From positions 310,001-374,000 of the forward strand of contig NZ_BOSH01000003.1 in NCBI RefSeq assembly GCF_018403245.1: a stretch of DNA of 64,000 bases. The letters run 5' to 3'. This DNA is from Paenibacillus sp. J2TS4. Its GTDB lineage: Bacteria; Bacillota; Bacilli; Paenibacillales; NBRC-103111. Every line of letters starts with the position of its first letter. The first letter of the stretch is position 1. Under the pieces are notes generated by a model. That model did no database searches. It was not told the DNA's origin and saw only the letters and a program-made list of their open reading frames with translations. Shown one piece after another: positions 1 to 9,375 of this stretch. The position numbers and the translations under genes are program-made.

Positions 1-1100
1 GTGAAAGACAAGGCGTTCGGCGGCTTTCCCTCACTTTTTTCGTAGTTTCCGAGATAATAAGGCCGAATGGAGAAACTATTCTCTGCTGCATATTCCATAT
101 TCTTTATAAGCCGATCGGGATGTCTTAAATAGAAGAGCAGCACGTCCATATGCGAAACACGGTCGTAGAAATCGGGCCCAAGCGAAGGATCGGTCTGTGG
201 AATCGCCGTTCCGGATTCAAAATAGTTGGTACCCGCCAGCACCTCCAGCCGCTGTGGCAGTCCCAACTCTTCAAGATCGGACTTCACATCGGGCGAATTG
301 TAGAGCACTCCAAAAAAGAATGTCTGATACAAATTAATATGCTTCAATTCTTTCGGCGCAGTTACATAGAGAACAACCGAATTCAGCAGCAGAGCCGCCG
401 ATAGGCCGAAGGCAAGCCACTTCCACCTCTTATCGTGGCGTATAAAGGCAAAGCGCAAGAAGATGAGGGAGAATAACACTCCGATCGGCGCATTTTGGAC
501 TTTGGCATTGACCAAAAAGAAGATGGCAACAAACAACAGCACAAGGACTCGTCTGGTTGGATGATCTTGATTGAGCAGCGTGAGCCCGAGCGCAAAAACT
601 AGCAGCATACTGATCATGGAAACGGGTTCGCCGAATAGGGAATTGAAATAGGCAAGATAACCGATATCAAAAAATACAAACAGGACAGCGACTCCCAGCA
701 GAAGTCCAACAACAAGGGAACCGCGTCCGTTATGACGCACTAGAAGCCAGAGCGCCGTCAGCAAAAGTAATGCATAAAAGACACCCAGCAGCCTAATGTC
801 GAAAAAGCCAGGGTGAACTATTTGCGAGATTAGCCTGAGAAGGAGCAGAAAGATAATTTGGGACGACGGATAAAAACCGGAGAAGGGAGTATCATAGGCA
901 AAGCGTGAATGACTGTAGGCAAAAAAACGTTCCTCATACGATTCAAACGGATCGTAATAATTCAGCCCTACTGTATTTAATATCCGCAGAAAATCACCGT
1001 TATCGGCAACCCCCACAAAAGGCCGGGATAGTAACAATATAGCGGCAAGGATCGCGCCTGCAAGCACGATTACGTTTTCTGGATTAATCCATTTTCTCAT
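1..1100 (-). CDS. Polytopic membrane protein, glycosyltransferase-like, 3' end off window
   Basis: The reverse strand is open without a stop from an ATG at 1100 to the left edge, giving 366 residues with the C-terminus missing. It starts MRKWINPENVIVLAGA and has many hydrophobic segments (about residues 9-27, 75-95, 100-120 and 125-150 among others) separated by short loops, so it is a multi-pass membrane protein. An early extracellular loop holds RPFVGVADNGDFLRIL, which I associate from memory with the WsfD group of membrane hexose transferases involved in cell-wall glycan assembly in Paenibacillaceae. That name is an inference; GT-C type polyprenyl-phosphate sugar transferase is the broader reading. 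A GGAGGT lies about 17 bases before the ATG, a long spacing, but no better start is in frame. It lies downstream of the sigma/anti-sigma pair on the same strand and could be co-transcribed. Confidence 0.75.
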   Translation of the reverse strand, partial: MRKWINPENVIVLAGAILAAILLLSRPFVGVADNGDFLRILNTVGLNYYDPFESYEERFFAYSHSRFAYDTPFSGFYPSSQIIFLLLLRLISQIVHPGFFDIRLLGVFYALLLLTALWLLVRHNGRGSLVVGLLLGVAVLFVFFDIGYLAYFNSLFGEPVSMISMLLVFALGLTLLNQDHPTRRVLVLLFVAIFFLVNAKVQNAPIGVLFSLIFLRFAFIRHDKRWKWLAFGLSAALLLNSVVLYVTAPKELKHINLYQTFFFGVLYNSPDVKSDLEELGLPQRLEVLAGTNYFESGTAIPQTDPSLGPDFYDRVSHMDVLLFYLRHPDRLIKNMEYAAENSFSIRPYYLGNYEKSEGKPPNALSF

Positions 1101-1208
1101 AGGTCTCAGTGGTTTCTACCTCCAATTCCCCTGTTGTGAATGATCCATCCCCTTGCTTCAAGACGGAGAGGAACAACGGTTGTCTTATAAGTCAGGCAGG
1201 ATATAGGC

Positions 1209-1231
1209 GATCCGGGACGATGTCCCGGATC
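1209..1231. other. Perfect 10-bp inverted repeat between anti-sigma and membrane-protein genes
   Basis: GATCCGGGAC and GTCCCGGATC are separated by three bases, giving a strong hairpin just after the anti-sigma factor stop. No T-run follows on either strand, so it is not a classical terminator. It may stabilise or process the message between the two minus-strand genes. Confidence 0.5.
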
Positions 1232-1239
1232 GGATCCCT

Positions 1240-2178
1240 TTACTCAGCAGGAATCGCTCTCTTGGCAAATTCGATGAGCTGCTGTTTAGTTGCTGCAGTG
1301 CCAGTAATCATGTATTCCATTGAAACCGACTCTCCGTTATCTACCCAGAGCAGTCCGGCTTCAGAATCGGAACTGTAGTAATAGGCTTCTGTTCCATTCA
1401 CGTTGACAATGGCATCCTTTGATGGCTCCATGTCGAAGAAACGGGTGACCGTATTCTTCTCAGAATAGGATACATTATAGCATATATCCTGTTCGCCATT
1501 CCTATAGGTTAAGGAGGCAGAGGTGATCTGGCCGACTGGCTGCCGCGTGGAATAGGCATATTCCAAACCATCGGGCATTTGGGCAAAAATAAAGCTGTTC
1601 CCATCCCCATCACTGGGCAAATAGTTCAAATAAATTTCGGCGCCCTGAAATTCGTAGCCATCCGGTACATCTATGGAAAGACGGCTATTGGCAAGTGGTC
1701 CTCTAAGCGCGGTTTTGAACGAATTCCAGTCCTCGTATTTCACTGGCGCTTGCGTCCACAAAATTTGGTCCGTAGTCCCTTGCTGCACCTCTTCTTTGCT
1801 GCCAAAATAGACAACGGCTGATTCACCCGGTGCCAGATTAGCCTTCACTTCCGCCAACACCCGTGTTTGTTCAGCAGGAATGGAAAGCTCCGTTTGCTTG
1901 ATCTCCATCACTGTATTACCCGCTTTATCCCGTAAATTGAGCCATTCCTTTGCCGCATAAGTAAAGCCGCTCGTCAGCAAAATGATGCCGATGACAACCG
2001 CAACCCTTTTTACGGATAGTATCGGAGCCTTACGGGGGGCATGCTGTGAGCTCCCCAATTGCTCAATTTGCTTCATTATCTTATCTGAATAGTCCCTTCT
2101 CGGGTAATATTCTGTGTTTATCAAGCTTTTTAGCCGGCGAATTTCGACGGTTTCCTCGCAAGAATCATAACCCTTCAT
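1240..2178 (-). CDS. Membrane-anchored anti-sigma factor with DUF4367-like C-terminal domain
   Basis: This 312-residue protein has a short cytoplasmic N-terminal part of about 55 residues, one transmembrane segment (VKRVAVVIGIILLTSGFTYA, about 57-77) and a long extracytoplasmic part. The C-terminal 100 residues look like the DUF4367 domain found in extracytoplasmic regulators, ending in VSMEYMITGTAATKQQLIEF. Its ATG lies 14 bases inside the end of the upstream sigma factor gene, the overlap expected of a translationally coupled sigma/anti-sigma pair. The likely role is to hold the cognate ECF sigma factor at the membrane and release it on an envelope signal. The signal is unknown. I see no protease-cleavage motif that would identify the release mechanism. 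Confidence 0.85.
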   Translation of the reverse strand: MKGYDSCEETVEIRRLKSLINTEYYPRRDYSDKIMKQIEQLGSSQHAPRKAPILSVKRVAVVIGIILLTSGFTYAAKEWLNLRDKAGNTVMEIKQTELSIPAEQTRVLAEVKANLAPGESAVVYFGSKEEVQQGTTDQILWTQAPVKYEDWNSFKTALRGPLANSRLSIDVPDGYEFQGAEIYLNYLPSDGDGNSFIFAQMPDGLEYAYSTRQPVGQITSASLTYRNGEQDICYNVSYSEKNTVTRFFDMEPSKDAIVNVNGTEAYYYSSDSEAGLLWVDNGESVSMEYMITGTAATKQQLIEFAKRAIPAE

Positions 2179-2737
2179 GGATTAGCCCCTCCATCTCTGA
2201 CCAAAGCGGTTTTAACTTCTTTTTGATTCGTTCGTATTTTTTGCGTGCAGTTGCGGCCTTACAACCTATAATTTGACCGATTTCGTCAAAACTTCGTTCA
2301 TCGATTGCCCTTAACAAAATAAGGTTTCTTTCTTCCGATGACAGCCGACCGAGCATTTCTCCAACAACATCGTTATAATCTGTCTCGAACTGGGTATGGA
2401 GTTGCTGCAGCCGATACAATCTTAGAACCTTGAACCAGGAACTTCGCTTTTTAAGCACATTAATACAATGATTGTAGGCAATTTTGTATAGCCAGGCGGT
2501 GAAAGAAATGCTGCGGTTATACTTCCCGATGTGCTGATAGCATTTAATCAATACTTCCTGCACCGCATCCTCTGCTTCTTGCCGATTGCCGAGCATGTGA
2601 TAGCAATAAATATCCAGCCGAACCTGGTAATGATTTACCAATAAACGGAATTGTTCACTTTGTCCTTCTTTCATTTGTCTGACGATAAGCTCAATATCCG
2701 CATGGGATAATGAGGTTCCATCCGCTTCTCGATCCAT
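2165..2737 (-). CDS. ECF-type RNA polymerase sigma factor
   Basis: This 190-residue protein has the sigma-70 region 2 signature (EDAVQEVLIKCYQHIGKYN, then FTAWLYKIAYNHCINVLKKR) and a region 4 helix-turn-helix (ERNLILLRAIDERSFDEIGQIIG), with no region 1 or 3, as in ECF sigma factors. I place the start at the ATG at 2737 (MDREADG) because AAAGGAG sits five bases before it; the longer open frame starting at 2773 has no such site. It is coupled to the downstream anti-sigma gene by a 14-base overlap. Upstream on the minus strand (about 2786-2806) is TGTCACAAAACAGCTGTCTC, which could be an autoregulatory ECF promoter, but I cannot assign the -10 with confidence. Confidence 0.93.
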   Translation of the reverse strand: MDREADGTSLSHADIELIVRQMKEGQSEQFRLLVNHYQVRLDIYCYHMLGNRQEAEDAVQEVLIKCYQHIGKYNRSISFTAWLYKIAYNHCINVLKKRSSWFKVLRLYRLQQLHTQFETDYNDVVGEMLGRLSSEERNLILLRAIDERSFDEIGQIIGCKAATARKKYERIKKKLKPLWSEMEGLIHEGL

Positions 2738-3105
2738 ATGCGCTCCTTTCTGTTGCCGGGGCCCCTTCAACACCCTTTATAACAAAAGAGACAGCTGTTT
2801 TGTGACATCATATCCGATTTATTTTGAAATTAAAATAGAAGACTGCTTCCAAAAACTTCTGCAAGACATAGAAGTAGGACTGTTCTCTGAACAAACGGGA
2901 CAAGAGTGGAAAAAGTCTGCTGATCTTTTGACCCCGAAAACTTATAATAGAGATTAATACTGTAAGACGGAAGTCTTTTTAACCACATACAGAATATAAC
3001 TCCACTTTCTCAGGGCGAAAATCAGCTTGAAATCTTGCAGGGACTGGAGCGCGAAGAGATCAGGGACCTTACTTTTTTTCGCCCAGGGGAAGGGTAACGT
3101 CTAAC

Positions 3106-3336
3106 TGTATTTTGTGTAGGTAAGTGGAAGCGAATGGGGCAAGAGAATCGATCTAGCTGTATTTTATGTAGATAAATGGAAGAAAATGGCGTAAATGGAC
3201 TAGACTAGATGGAAAAACTGCATTTAAAAAGGCGGATTTTTGCGAATATCCCTCTTTTTTCCCAAAATAGATGGAGGTTTTCCATTTAGATCTCGTTTTT
3301 AACCTCAAACAGAGCAAACTAACTGTATGAAATCCA
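3106..3336. repeat. Box array island 1: five near-palindromic 13-mers at 52/52/62/52 bp
   Basis: Five 13-mers begin at 3106 (TGTATTTTGTGTA), 3158 (TGTATTTTATGTA), 3210 (TGGAAAAACTGCA), 3272 (TGGAGGTTTTCCA) and 3324 (TGTATGAAATCCA). They are flanked by CTA-type bases and separated by 39, 39, 49 and 39 bases. The same spacing recurs in five other islands of this window. The remainder of the 2774-3573 gap holds no convincing gene. Confidence 0.8.
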
Positions 3337-3573
3337 TCCCAAGCTGCGAGTAAACTGCGAGTAGACTGTGCGAGTAGAAAGCCAACGTGGTGGTATTAGC
3401 CAGTCTTTATTCTAATTGCGACCATTTAGCATCTATGCCTATGTTTTATTGGAGTAAAAGGAACCGTTTATCCAGGGGAGATGTAGGGTTAATTAGTGTG
3501 CCATGGATGGGAGGGAGGAATAGCCCCATTTATTCTGACATAACTAACTGGTCAATTTTCTATACAGGTGTAC

Positions 3574-3599
3574 AAAAAGCCGCTTAAATGCGGCTTTTT
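3574..3599 (-). terminator. Rho-independent terminator after the epoxide hydrolase remnant
   Basis: AAAAAGCCGC and GCGGCTTTTT form a 10-bp stem around a six-base loop. Both sides carry A/T runs, so it can act in either direction. The only nearby gene that needs it is the minus-strand epoxide hydrolase. Confidence 0.8.
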
Positions 3600-3707
3600 A
3601 TACTTTCGATATAAGTTGGAATGAGTAAGCAGAATATTCCTGCACGATTCAGTTGAAAACCTGACCCTGGTCCTCACCGGCGTCCGCGGAAAGTTCGGCG
3701 CAAATCC

Positions 3708-4481
3708 TCAACCCACTAGTACGGCGAGATGCGATGCAAAGCGACGATCAAGCTCCAAAATCTTCGACCGGATACTCTCGGGGATATTGTCGGGAAGAGG
3801 ACGGCCTCCGGCAAAATCCCAGGCGCGATCCCCGTTAAAAAAGCTCAGCTTTAGAGCAGAGCCGATATGAATGGCGTAAAGCTCGTCACTATATTTGTGT
3901 CCCAGTTGACCGGTCACGAGAGCGCCTACATCGCATCCACCTGCTGCGTATTTATCATAGCCGAGTGTATCGGTCATAAGTGTATGCCAGAGATCGGCTA
4001 TTTTCCAAAAGTTCATATCCGGGTGGTTTGTAAGTGGTGTAGAAAATCCGAAGCCAGGCAGTGAGGGCACGATGACGTCGAAGGCATCAGCCGGATCTCC
4101 CCCGAATGCGCCAGGGTCCGCTAGCGGATCGATGACCTTGGACCAATGCCAGAATGTCCAAGGCCAGCCATGGGACAGGATTAATGGGATGGGGTTGGGT
4201 CCCTTGCCTGCTTTGCGCATAAAGTGGACAGAAACTCCGTCCACATTTACTTGATAGTGTTCGTAGGCGTTGATCGCCTTCTCGGATTTGCGCCAGTCAA
4301 ACTTGTTAATCCAGTAGTCGACAAGTCCTTCAAGATAGTTCCGACTAACGCCGTAAGACCTGTCATCATTACCGGCATCGAGAGGCCATCTAGTGGACAT
4401 TAGACGATTATGAAGATCAGCAAGCAGCTCATCTGATACGTAAATCGGACTGGGTTCAAGTGCGAATGACGCTGATGTCAT
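3708..4481 (-). pseudogene. Epoxide hydrolase (alpha/beta hydrolase), C-terminally truncated
   Basis: The 257-residue product matches the N-terminal two thirds of EphA/EH-type epoxide hydrolases: an N-terminal WPLD segment, the oxyanion motif HGWP, and GGCDVGALV with the nucleophile aspartate. The frame stops right after RRFASHLAVLVG, whereas family members are usually near 390 residues and carry the lid tyrosine and the catalytic acid/histidine further on. Those residues are therefore missing and the protein should not be a working hydrolase. The start at 4481 is chosen because AAGGAGG lies seven bases upstream; 4526 has none. Sequence 3' of the break does not continue the family in any frame, which suggests a recombination junction near 3700. 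The gene shares an upstream operator-like sequence with the adjacent marR gene. Confidence 0.8.
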
Positions 4482-4560
4482 AAGTCTTCCTCCTTGTACT
4501 AATGGAATTACTAACTGCTTCGGCACTTAACGAATCTGTCTTGTCACAGCGGAATGGTGA

Positions 4561-4583
4561 AATTATATCACAAACTTATATAA
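4561..4583. promoter_or_regulatory. Operator-like site upstream of epoxide hydrolase, shared with marR
   Basis: AATTATATCACAAACTTATA followed by TAA matches the site at 5257-5279 in 22 of 23 positions. TTATAT and ATATAA form the arms of an inverted repeat, typical of MarR-family operators. The target regulator is inferred from adjacency. Confidence 0.7.
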
Positions 4584-4804
4584 GTTTTTAATATAAATTG
4601 GTAATATTTTTCTCCAAGTTGCACTGCAGCTTTGATCCTGGGGTATACGGAGATTCCATGCCAAAACAGCGACCTATCCAGTCCATTTAAATTCTAAATC
4701 GATGTTACTGTGCTGGCGATCAAATTTTCTTTGTTCACTTCCTTGTATTAGTTTGTTTCGTTCGTCATCCGGGTATGAATAACGGAAATGTAGTCGGACT
4801 GTGA

Positions 4805-5251
4805 CTACGAATCGTTTCCCAATTCGACCAGACGCCTCAATGCGGGTATGGCGCGTGCAATGGCCTGCTTTTCCTCCAGAGTGAGTCCTTCCATGATTTT
4901 CGAGAGCTGCGCCATGCGATCCAAACGGCGCGAGTCAATTACATTAGCGCCCGCTTCGGTTATATGCACTAGAACCACACGGCCATCGTTCGGATCGGAT
5001 CTGCGCTCGACGAGCCCGTCCCGTTCGAGCCGTGTCACCAACTGTGTAATGGCCGACTGCGTAACTTGCTCATTAGCTGTCAACTCTGTAAGCCGCATGG
5101 GGCTCTTGCGGGACAAGGTGTGCAGGACGGAAAGCGTAGTGAAGCTTAGTTTTTCAATGGACGGCAACCGAATAAGTATCCTCGTCAGGTCTTCGATCAC
5201 CAGAGTGAAATCGGCAACATTCAGATCATTAGTATAAGTTTTAGGTTCCAT
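4805..5251 (-). CDS. MarR-family transcriptional regulator
   Basis: This 148-residue protein has the MarR winged-helix layout: an N-terminal dimerisation helix, the recognition region LTANEQVTQSAITQLVTRLE (about 60-80), and the wing signature DGLVERRSDPNDGRVVLVHI with the conserved D-x-R-G-R-like pattern (about 82-101). It most likely represses itself and the neighbouring epoxide hydrolase, because the same 23-base site lies just upstream of both genes. The ligand is unknown, though a substrate or solvent related to the hydrolase would be a natural guess. Confidence 0.93.
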   Translation of the reverse strand: MEPKTYTNDLNVADFTLVIEDLTRILIRLPSIEKLSFTTLSVLHTLSRKSPMRLTELTANEQVTQSAITQLVTRLERDGLVERRSDPNDGRVVLVHITEAGANVIDSRRLDRMAQLSKIMEGLTLEEKQAIARAIPALRRLVELGNDS

Positions 5252-5256
5252 GTCAC

Positions 5257-5279
5257 AATTATATCACCAACTTATATAA
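5257..5279. promoter_or_regulatory. Operator-like site immediately upstream of marR
   Basis: AATTATATCACCAACTTATA plus TAA begins six bases upstream of the marR start and matches 4561-4583 with one difference. Its position over the expected ribosome-site or promoter region suggests autorepression. Confidence 0.7.
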
Positions 5280-5390
5280 ATATAAGGTCTAACGTGATCA
5301 AGTTTGATTGCACTATAATTTACAGAATTAATAAATGCTTGTAATATTATGTAAATGATTAAAATTGTTTTAACAAAAGTGAGGAAGAAC

Positions 5391-5906
5391 ATGAATATAG
5401 TGCTTGTAGGGATGTCTGGAGCTGGCAAAAGCACTTTAGGTATATTGCTTGCAAAAGCTCTGGGGATGGATTATGTGGATACAGATATTGTTATACAGCA
5501 ACAGGAAGGCAGGTTGTTACAAGATATAATTGATCATGATGGTATCGAAAAATTTATGGAAGTCGAAGAAAAAATGGTGTCCGAATTACAACTTGTAAAT
5601 TGCATTATATCTACAGGTGGAAGTGTTATCTATTCGGAAAAAGCTATGACTGCCCTTAAACAGGGGGGACAGATTATTTATTTACATGTCCCCTATGAAG
5701 AAATCCAAAGGAGACTAACAAATATTACAACCAGAGGCATTGTAATAAAGAAAGGAAATAGTCTTAAAGACGTTTACGAGGAAAGAGTTCCTTTGTACAT
5801 TAAGTATAGTGATAAATATGTTGATTGTTCCAATAAGGATATAGAACATTGTGTCAGTGAAATTATAGAGAAAATACAAGAAAGCGATAATATCTCTCAA
5901 TGTTAA
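5391..5906 (+). CDS. Shikimate kinase-like P-loop kinase
   Basis: The product (171 residues from the ATG at 5391) has the shikimate kinase order of motifs: Walker A GMSGAGKST near residues 7-15, the substrate-binding DTD after VDTD, a STGGS glycine pair, and an arginine-bearing lid region (TTRGIVI). These enzymes phosphorylate the 3-hydroxyl of shikimate in aromatic amino-acid synthesis. The start at 5391 is preferred over 5355 because GAGGAAGAAC precedes it. The gene is markedly richer in A/T than its neighbours and is not next to other aro genes, so it may be a paralogue or an acquired small-molecule kinase rather than the housekeeping enzyme. A terminator follows directly, so it is probably transcribed alone. 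Confidence 0.85.
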   Translation: MNIVLVGMSGAGKSTLGILLAKALGMDYVDTDIVIQQQEGRLLQDIIDHDGIEKFMEVEEKMVSELQLVNCIISTGGSVIYSEKAMTALKQGGQIIYLHVPYEEIQRRLTNITTRGIVIKKGNSLKDVYEERVPLYIKYSDKYVDCSNKDIEHCVSEIIEKIQESDNISQC

Positions 5907-5929
5907 TGCATTAAATGATGAATCTAAGG

Positions 5930-5958
5930 GACTCTAACATTTTGTTAGTGTCTTTTTT
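5930..5958 (+). terminator. Rho-independent terminator after the shikimate kinase-like gene
   Basis: GACTCTAAC and GTTAGTGTC pair with a single mismatch around a five-base loop, and a T-run follows at 5953-5958. Confidence 0.85.
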
Positions 5959-6013
5959 GTTTCCAAATGGGTAAAATTAACATAAACTATTACTAAGGAG
6001 AAGAGATACTTAT

Positions 6014-8083
6014 ATGGATTTAAAAGAAGGGCACAGGCCAAACCGTTTGATAAAAGAAAAGTCCCCTTACTTATTACAACATGCTCACAATCCCGTAGAC
6101 TGGTTTCCTTGGTCGGACGAAGCTTTTGTAAAGGCCAAACGAGAAAATAAGGCTGTTTTCCTGTCGATCGGTTATTCAACATGCCATTGGTGCCATGTGA
6201 TGGAGCGTGAATCTTTTGAGGATGAAGAGGTTGCTAAGGTTTTAAATGAACATTTTGTTTCAATTAAAGTGGATCGGGAGGAAAGGCCGGATGTGGATCA
6301 TCTGTACATGACCATCTGTCAGGCTATGACAGGGGAGGGGGGCTGGCCGCTGACGATCGTGATGACCCCGGAGAAGAAGCCTTTCTTCGCAGGAACGTAT
6401 TACCCGAAGCACCGGAAGTACGGGAGACCGGGATTGATCGAGATTCTGGGGCAAATTGCCGAGAAGTGGCAAGAGGACCGGGAAAAAATTACAGAGATCG
6501 GCGATCAGGTTGTGGAAGCGGTGCAAAGCCGGATGCTTCCGGATGCTCAAGGGGAAGTTAGTGAACGGTTAGTGGAGCAGGCTTTTCACATTTATAGGGA
6601 AACGTTCGATTCCGAATACGGAGGCTTCGGCGGTGCCCCGAAATTTCCGACATCCCATAATTTATCTCTGCTGCTCCGGTACTATCACCGGACAGGCCAT
6701 GAGCAAGCTTTGCAGATGGTGGAGAAAACTTTGGACGCGATGTACAGAGGAGGTCTGTATGATCATATAGGATATGGGTTTGCCCGTTATTCGACGGACG
6801 AGCAGTGGCTGGTGCCGCATTTCGAGAAAATGCTGTACGATAACGCGCTACTGGCGATGACCTTTTTGGAAGCCTATCAAGTGACGGATAATTCCTTCTA
6901 TTCCGATGTCGCAGAGGAAATCTTCACTTATATTCTAAGAGACATGACCGACCCGGATGGGGCGTTCTACTGTGCAGAAGATGCCGATTCCGAAGGAGTT
7001 GAGGGCAAATTTTATGTCTGGACGCCGGATGAAGTCAAGCAGGTTCTCGGAGAAGAGGAGGGAACGCTGTTTTGCGAAGTATTCGATATTACGGACAAGG
7101 GGAATTTTGAAGGGAACAGCATCCCGAATTTGCTTGGAATGAGCCGCGATTCCTTCCGTCGGCTGCAGCAAATTCCGCCGGAGGAACTGGAGCAGCGTAT
7201 CGAGATGGCCCGACAGCGTTTGTTCGACCACCGGGAAGGCCGGATTCATCCGCACAAGGATGACAAAATCCTGACATCCTGGAACGGGCTGATGATTGCG
7301 GCGCTGGCCAAAGGAGCCAAGGCGCTGCAGAATCCGGAATATGCGAAGGCGGCTGAACGGGCGGTGAACTTCATCCTGTCCCGTCTGGTCCGGGAGGACG
7401 GTCGGCTGTTGGCCCGCTACCGCGATGGTGAGGCCGCCTACCCCGGCTATATCGACGACTACGCCTTCCTCGTCTGGGGATTGATCGAATTGTACGAAGC
7501 CACCTTCGATCTGGCTTATTTGCAGAAGGCGGTTCAGCTCAACGAAGACATGCTTCGGCTGTTCTGGGATGCAGAGAAGGGCGGCTTCTTCTTCTATGGA
7601 AGCGATGGCGAGCAGCTGTTTACCCGCCCTAAGGAAATTTACGATGGAGCCATTCCATCGGGAAATTCCGTCTCAGCGATGAATTTGCTCAAGCTGGCGA
7701 AATATACGTCCCGCGAGGAGCTGTCACAAAAAGCGGATGAGCAGCTTCGCGCGTTCACCGGAACGGTGGAACAATATCCGGCAGGCTATTCGCTGTTTGT
7801 GTCCGCCGTAGATTTCGCGTTCGGCCCCGGCAAGGAAATCGTTATTGCCGGTAATCCCGATGGCGAAGATACCCGACGGATGCTTCGCGCAGTGCAAACC
7901 CGCTATTCTCCCAACGCGATATCCATCTTAGTTCCAGAGGGAGAAAAAGGCGAGCAAGTGCGCGAGTGGATTCCGCTGGTGCAGGACAAGGTCTCTATTG
8001 ATGGGAAGGCCACCGCTTATATTTGTGAAAATTATGCCTGCCAATCCCCGATCACCGACCCGGAGAAGCTGGAATGGAATTGA
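6014..8083 (+). CDS. yyaL: Thioredoxin-domain protein YyaL (DUF255 / SPATA20 family)
   Basis: The 689-residue protein begins with the family hallmark [21 protein letters not shown], then a thioredoxin-like domain with the redox-type motif [10 protein letters not shown] near residue 55. It also has [22 protein letters not shown]. The long C-terminal part (about 180-680) has the alternating helical-hairpin character of an (alpha/alpha)6 barrel of the glycosidase/epimerase type, with the conserved [10 protein letters not shown] and [15 protein letters not shown] segments. The length fits the family. The molecular function is not established; a cytoplasmic redox or sugar-related role is assumed. 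AAGGAG lies 13 bases before the ATG, a slightly long spacing. It stands alone between two terminator-like hairpins. Confidence 0.93.
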   Translation: MDLKEGHRPNRLIKEKSPYLLQHAHNPVDWFPWSDEAFVKAKRENKAVFLSIGYSTCHWCHVMERESFEDEEVAKVLNEHFVSIKVDREERPDVDHLYMTICQAMTGEGGWPLTIVMTPEKKPFFAGTYYPKHRKYGRPGLIEILGQIAEKWQEDREKITEIGDQVVEAVQSRMLPDAQGEVSERLVEQAFHIYRETFDSEYGGFGGAPKFPTSHNLSLLLRYYHRTGHEQALQMVEKTLDAMYRGGLYDHIGYGFARYSTDEQWLVPHFEKMLYDNALLAMTFLEAYQVTDNSFYSDVAEEIFTYILRDMTDPDGAFYCAEDADSEGVEGKFYVWTPDEVKQVLGEEEGTLFCEVFDITDKGNFEGNSIPNLLGMSRDSFRRLQQIPPEELEQRIEMARQRLFDHREGRIHPHKDDKILTSWNGLMIAALAKGAKALQNPEYAKAAERAVNFILSRLVREDGRLLARYRDGEAAYPGYIDDYAFLVWGLIELYEATFDLAYLQKAVQLNEDMLRLFWDAEKGGFFFYGSDGEQLFTRPKEIYDGAIPSGNSVSAMNLLKLAKYTSREELSQKADEQLRAFTGTVEQYPAGYSLFVSAVDFAFGPGKEIVIAGNPDGEDTRRMLRAVQTRYSPNAISILVPEGEKGEQVREWIPLVQDKVSIDGKATAYICENYACQSPITDPEKLEWN

Positions 8084-8124
8084 TGGCTCTCTCTGAAATA
8101 CTATAAATTTAGAAAGCTTGGTCC

Positions 8125-8171
8125 CGCCGCTACAAGAGAGGATTCCATAGACAAGGGAAGTCCTCTCTTCA
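8125..8171. repeat. Hairpin repeat copy A (terminator-like) downstream of yyaL
   Basis: The segment starts CGCCGCTACAAGAGAGGA, runs into an inverted repeat and ends GGGAAGTCCTCTCTTC. It closely resembles 9376-9421, including bases outside the stem. It can act as a terminator for yyaL. The two copies bracket the isomerase gene. Confidence 0.7.
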
Positions 8172-8188
8172 GAATATTTAAAGAATGA

Positions 8189-8293
8189 TGTGCGGGTTTG
8201 TATCATATTCTGAGAGTAACGCAAGAGGACATGGACAAGGGGTTGGAGACAGTCCGTGAAAATATGAGTTTGCAGGAGGTTATGCCATTATGA
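8189..8293 (+). pseudogene. Short open remnant coupled to the isomerase start
   Basis: An open frame without its own clear start encodes YHILRVTQEDMDKGLETV and ends RENMSLQEVMPL. Its TGA overlaps the isomerase ATG as ATGA. It looks like the C-terminal end of a lost upstream gene of the same operon, perhaps an aminotransferase-like protein, cut off next to hairpin repeat A. The family is a guess. Confidence 0.4.
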
Positions 8294-9162
8294 AGCTCGG
8301 TCTTAGCAGTTATAGTTTGTTAAAAGCTTTGAAATCAGGGGAAATGACCATCCTTGATGTCATCCAATGGATCGCTGACAACGGCGGCGAGCATATGGAA
8401 ATGGTTCCATATGGGTATACCGTCGAGGATAATCATGACTTGGCGGATGCCATTCGCGAGAAGGCGGAAGCGGTCGGCATTGAATTATCTAATTACTCCA
8501 TGCCCGCGAACTTTGTTCAAGAAACGGAGGAAGCCTTCGAGGCCGAGATGGCACGCGTCAAGGGACATGTCGATGTCGTGCATCGGATGGGAGTTAAGCA
8601 TATGCGTCATGACGTAACGGCCTTTACTCTGCCGAAGGAAAAGATGACGATCGCATGGTTTGAGGAGAGCTTGCCGCTCATTATCCGAGGCAGCCGGATC
8701 ATTGCCGATTACGCGGCGCAGTTCGGAATAACGACGACGATCGAAAACCATGGCTTCAGCGTGCAGGCGAGCGACCGCGTTCAGCGTGTCCTGCATGCGG
8801 TGGATCGTCCGAACTTCAAGACGACGCTGGATATCGGGAACTTCATGTGTGTCGATGAAAATCCGATTATCGGAGTGATGAAGAATCTGCCCTATGCGTC
8901 CCTCATCCATTTCAAAGATTTCTATTTCCGGCCATTCGACGAGCCACCAGGGGAGGGAGCTTGGTTCAGGACAGCTCATGGCAACTATTTACGAGGAGCG
9001 ATCGTAGGGCACGGGGATATCCCGATCCGCAAAATCGTCAAGCTGATTAAGGAATCCGGATACGACGGATATATTTCAATTGAATTTGAAGGCATGGAGG
9101 AATGCAAGCTGGCCTCTAAAATTGGAATGGATAATTTGCGTCGCTTCTGGCAAGAGGCTTAA
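8290..9162 (+). CDS. Sugar phosphate isomerase/epimerase (xylose isomerase-like TIM barrel)
   Basis: The 290-residue protein fits the AP-endonuclease-2 / xylose isomerase-like TIM-barrel family. It starts MKLGLSSYSLLKALKSG and has ELSNYSMP, the metal-binding type segments TTTIENHGF (about 153-161) and TLDIGNFM (about 180-187), IHFKDFYFRP (about 207-216), and the C-terminal SIEFEGMEE. Acidic and histidine residues in these strands normally bind a divalent metal for keto-aldo isomerisation or epimerisation of a sugar or inositol derivative. The substrate cannot be told from sequence. The ATG overlaps the stop of a short upstream remnant, and AGGAGG lies about ten bases before it. A hairpin repeat at 9376-9421 follows. 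Confidence 0.9.
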   Translation: MKLGLSSYSLLKALKSGEMTILDVIQWIADNGGEHMEMVPYGYTVEDNHDLADAIREKAEAVGIELSNYSMPANFVQETEEAFEAEMARVKGHVDVVHRMGVKHMRHDVTAFTLPKEKMTIAWFEESLPLIIRGSRIIADYAAQFGITTTIENHGFSVQASDRVQRVLHAVDRPNFKTTLDIGNFMCVDENPIIGVMKNLPYASLIHFKDFYFRPFDEPPGEGAWFRTAHGNYLRGAIVGHGDIPIRKIVKLIKESGYDGYISIEFEGMEECKLASKIGMDNLRRFWQEA

Positions 9163-9375
9163 TGCGTCCTGCATAGTGAAAGGAAGTACAAGAAGAGCAA
9201 ATAGATATAGGCAGAATAAGGTCAGGTATGTCAACAGCCACTCCTAATAAAGCGGCACTCGGCTAACAGTGACAACTCGCATTAGCGATTATTTTCGAGA
9301 GTATCTGCAATCCTAATACTAATAATGAGAAGTTATCGGTATTTCACCTTTTACTCTGCTTAGAAATCCTGCAAA

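Noticed and set aside
3106..3336. CRISPR array
   Set aside because: Units are only 12-13 bp, vary in sequence, are partly inverted, and there are no cas genes; the spacing differs between inner and outer gaps.
3387..3587. 66-codon plus-strand open frame
   Set aside because: No ribosome site or family match, and it runs into a terminator that belongs to the opposite strand.
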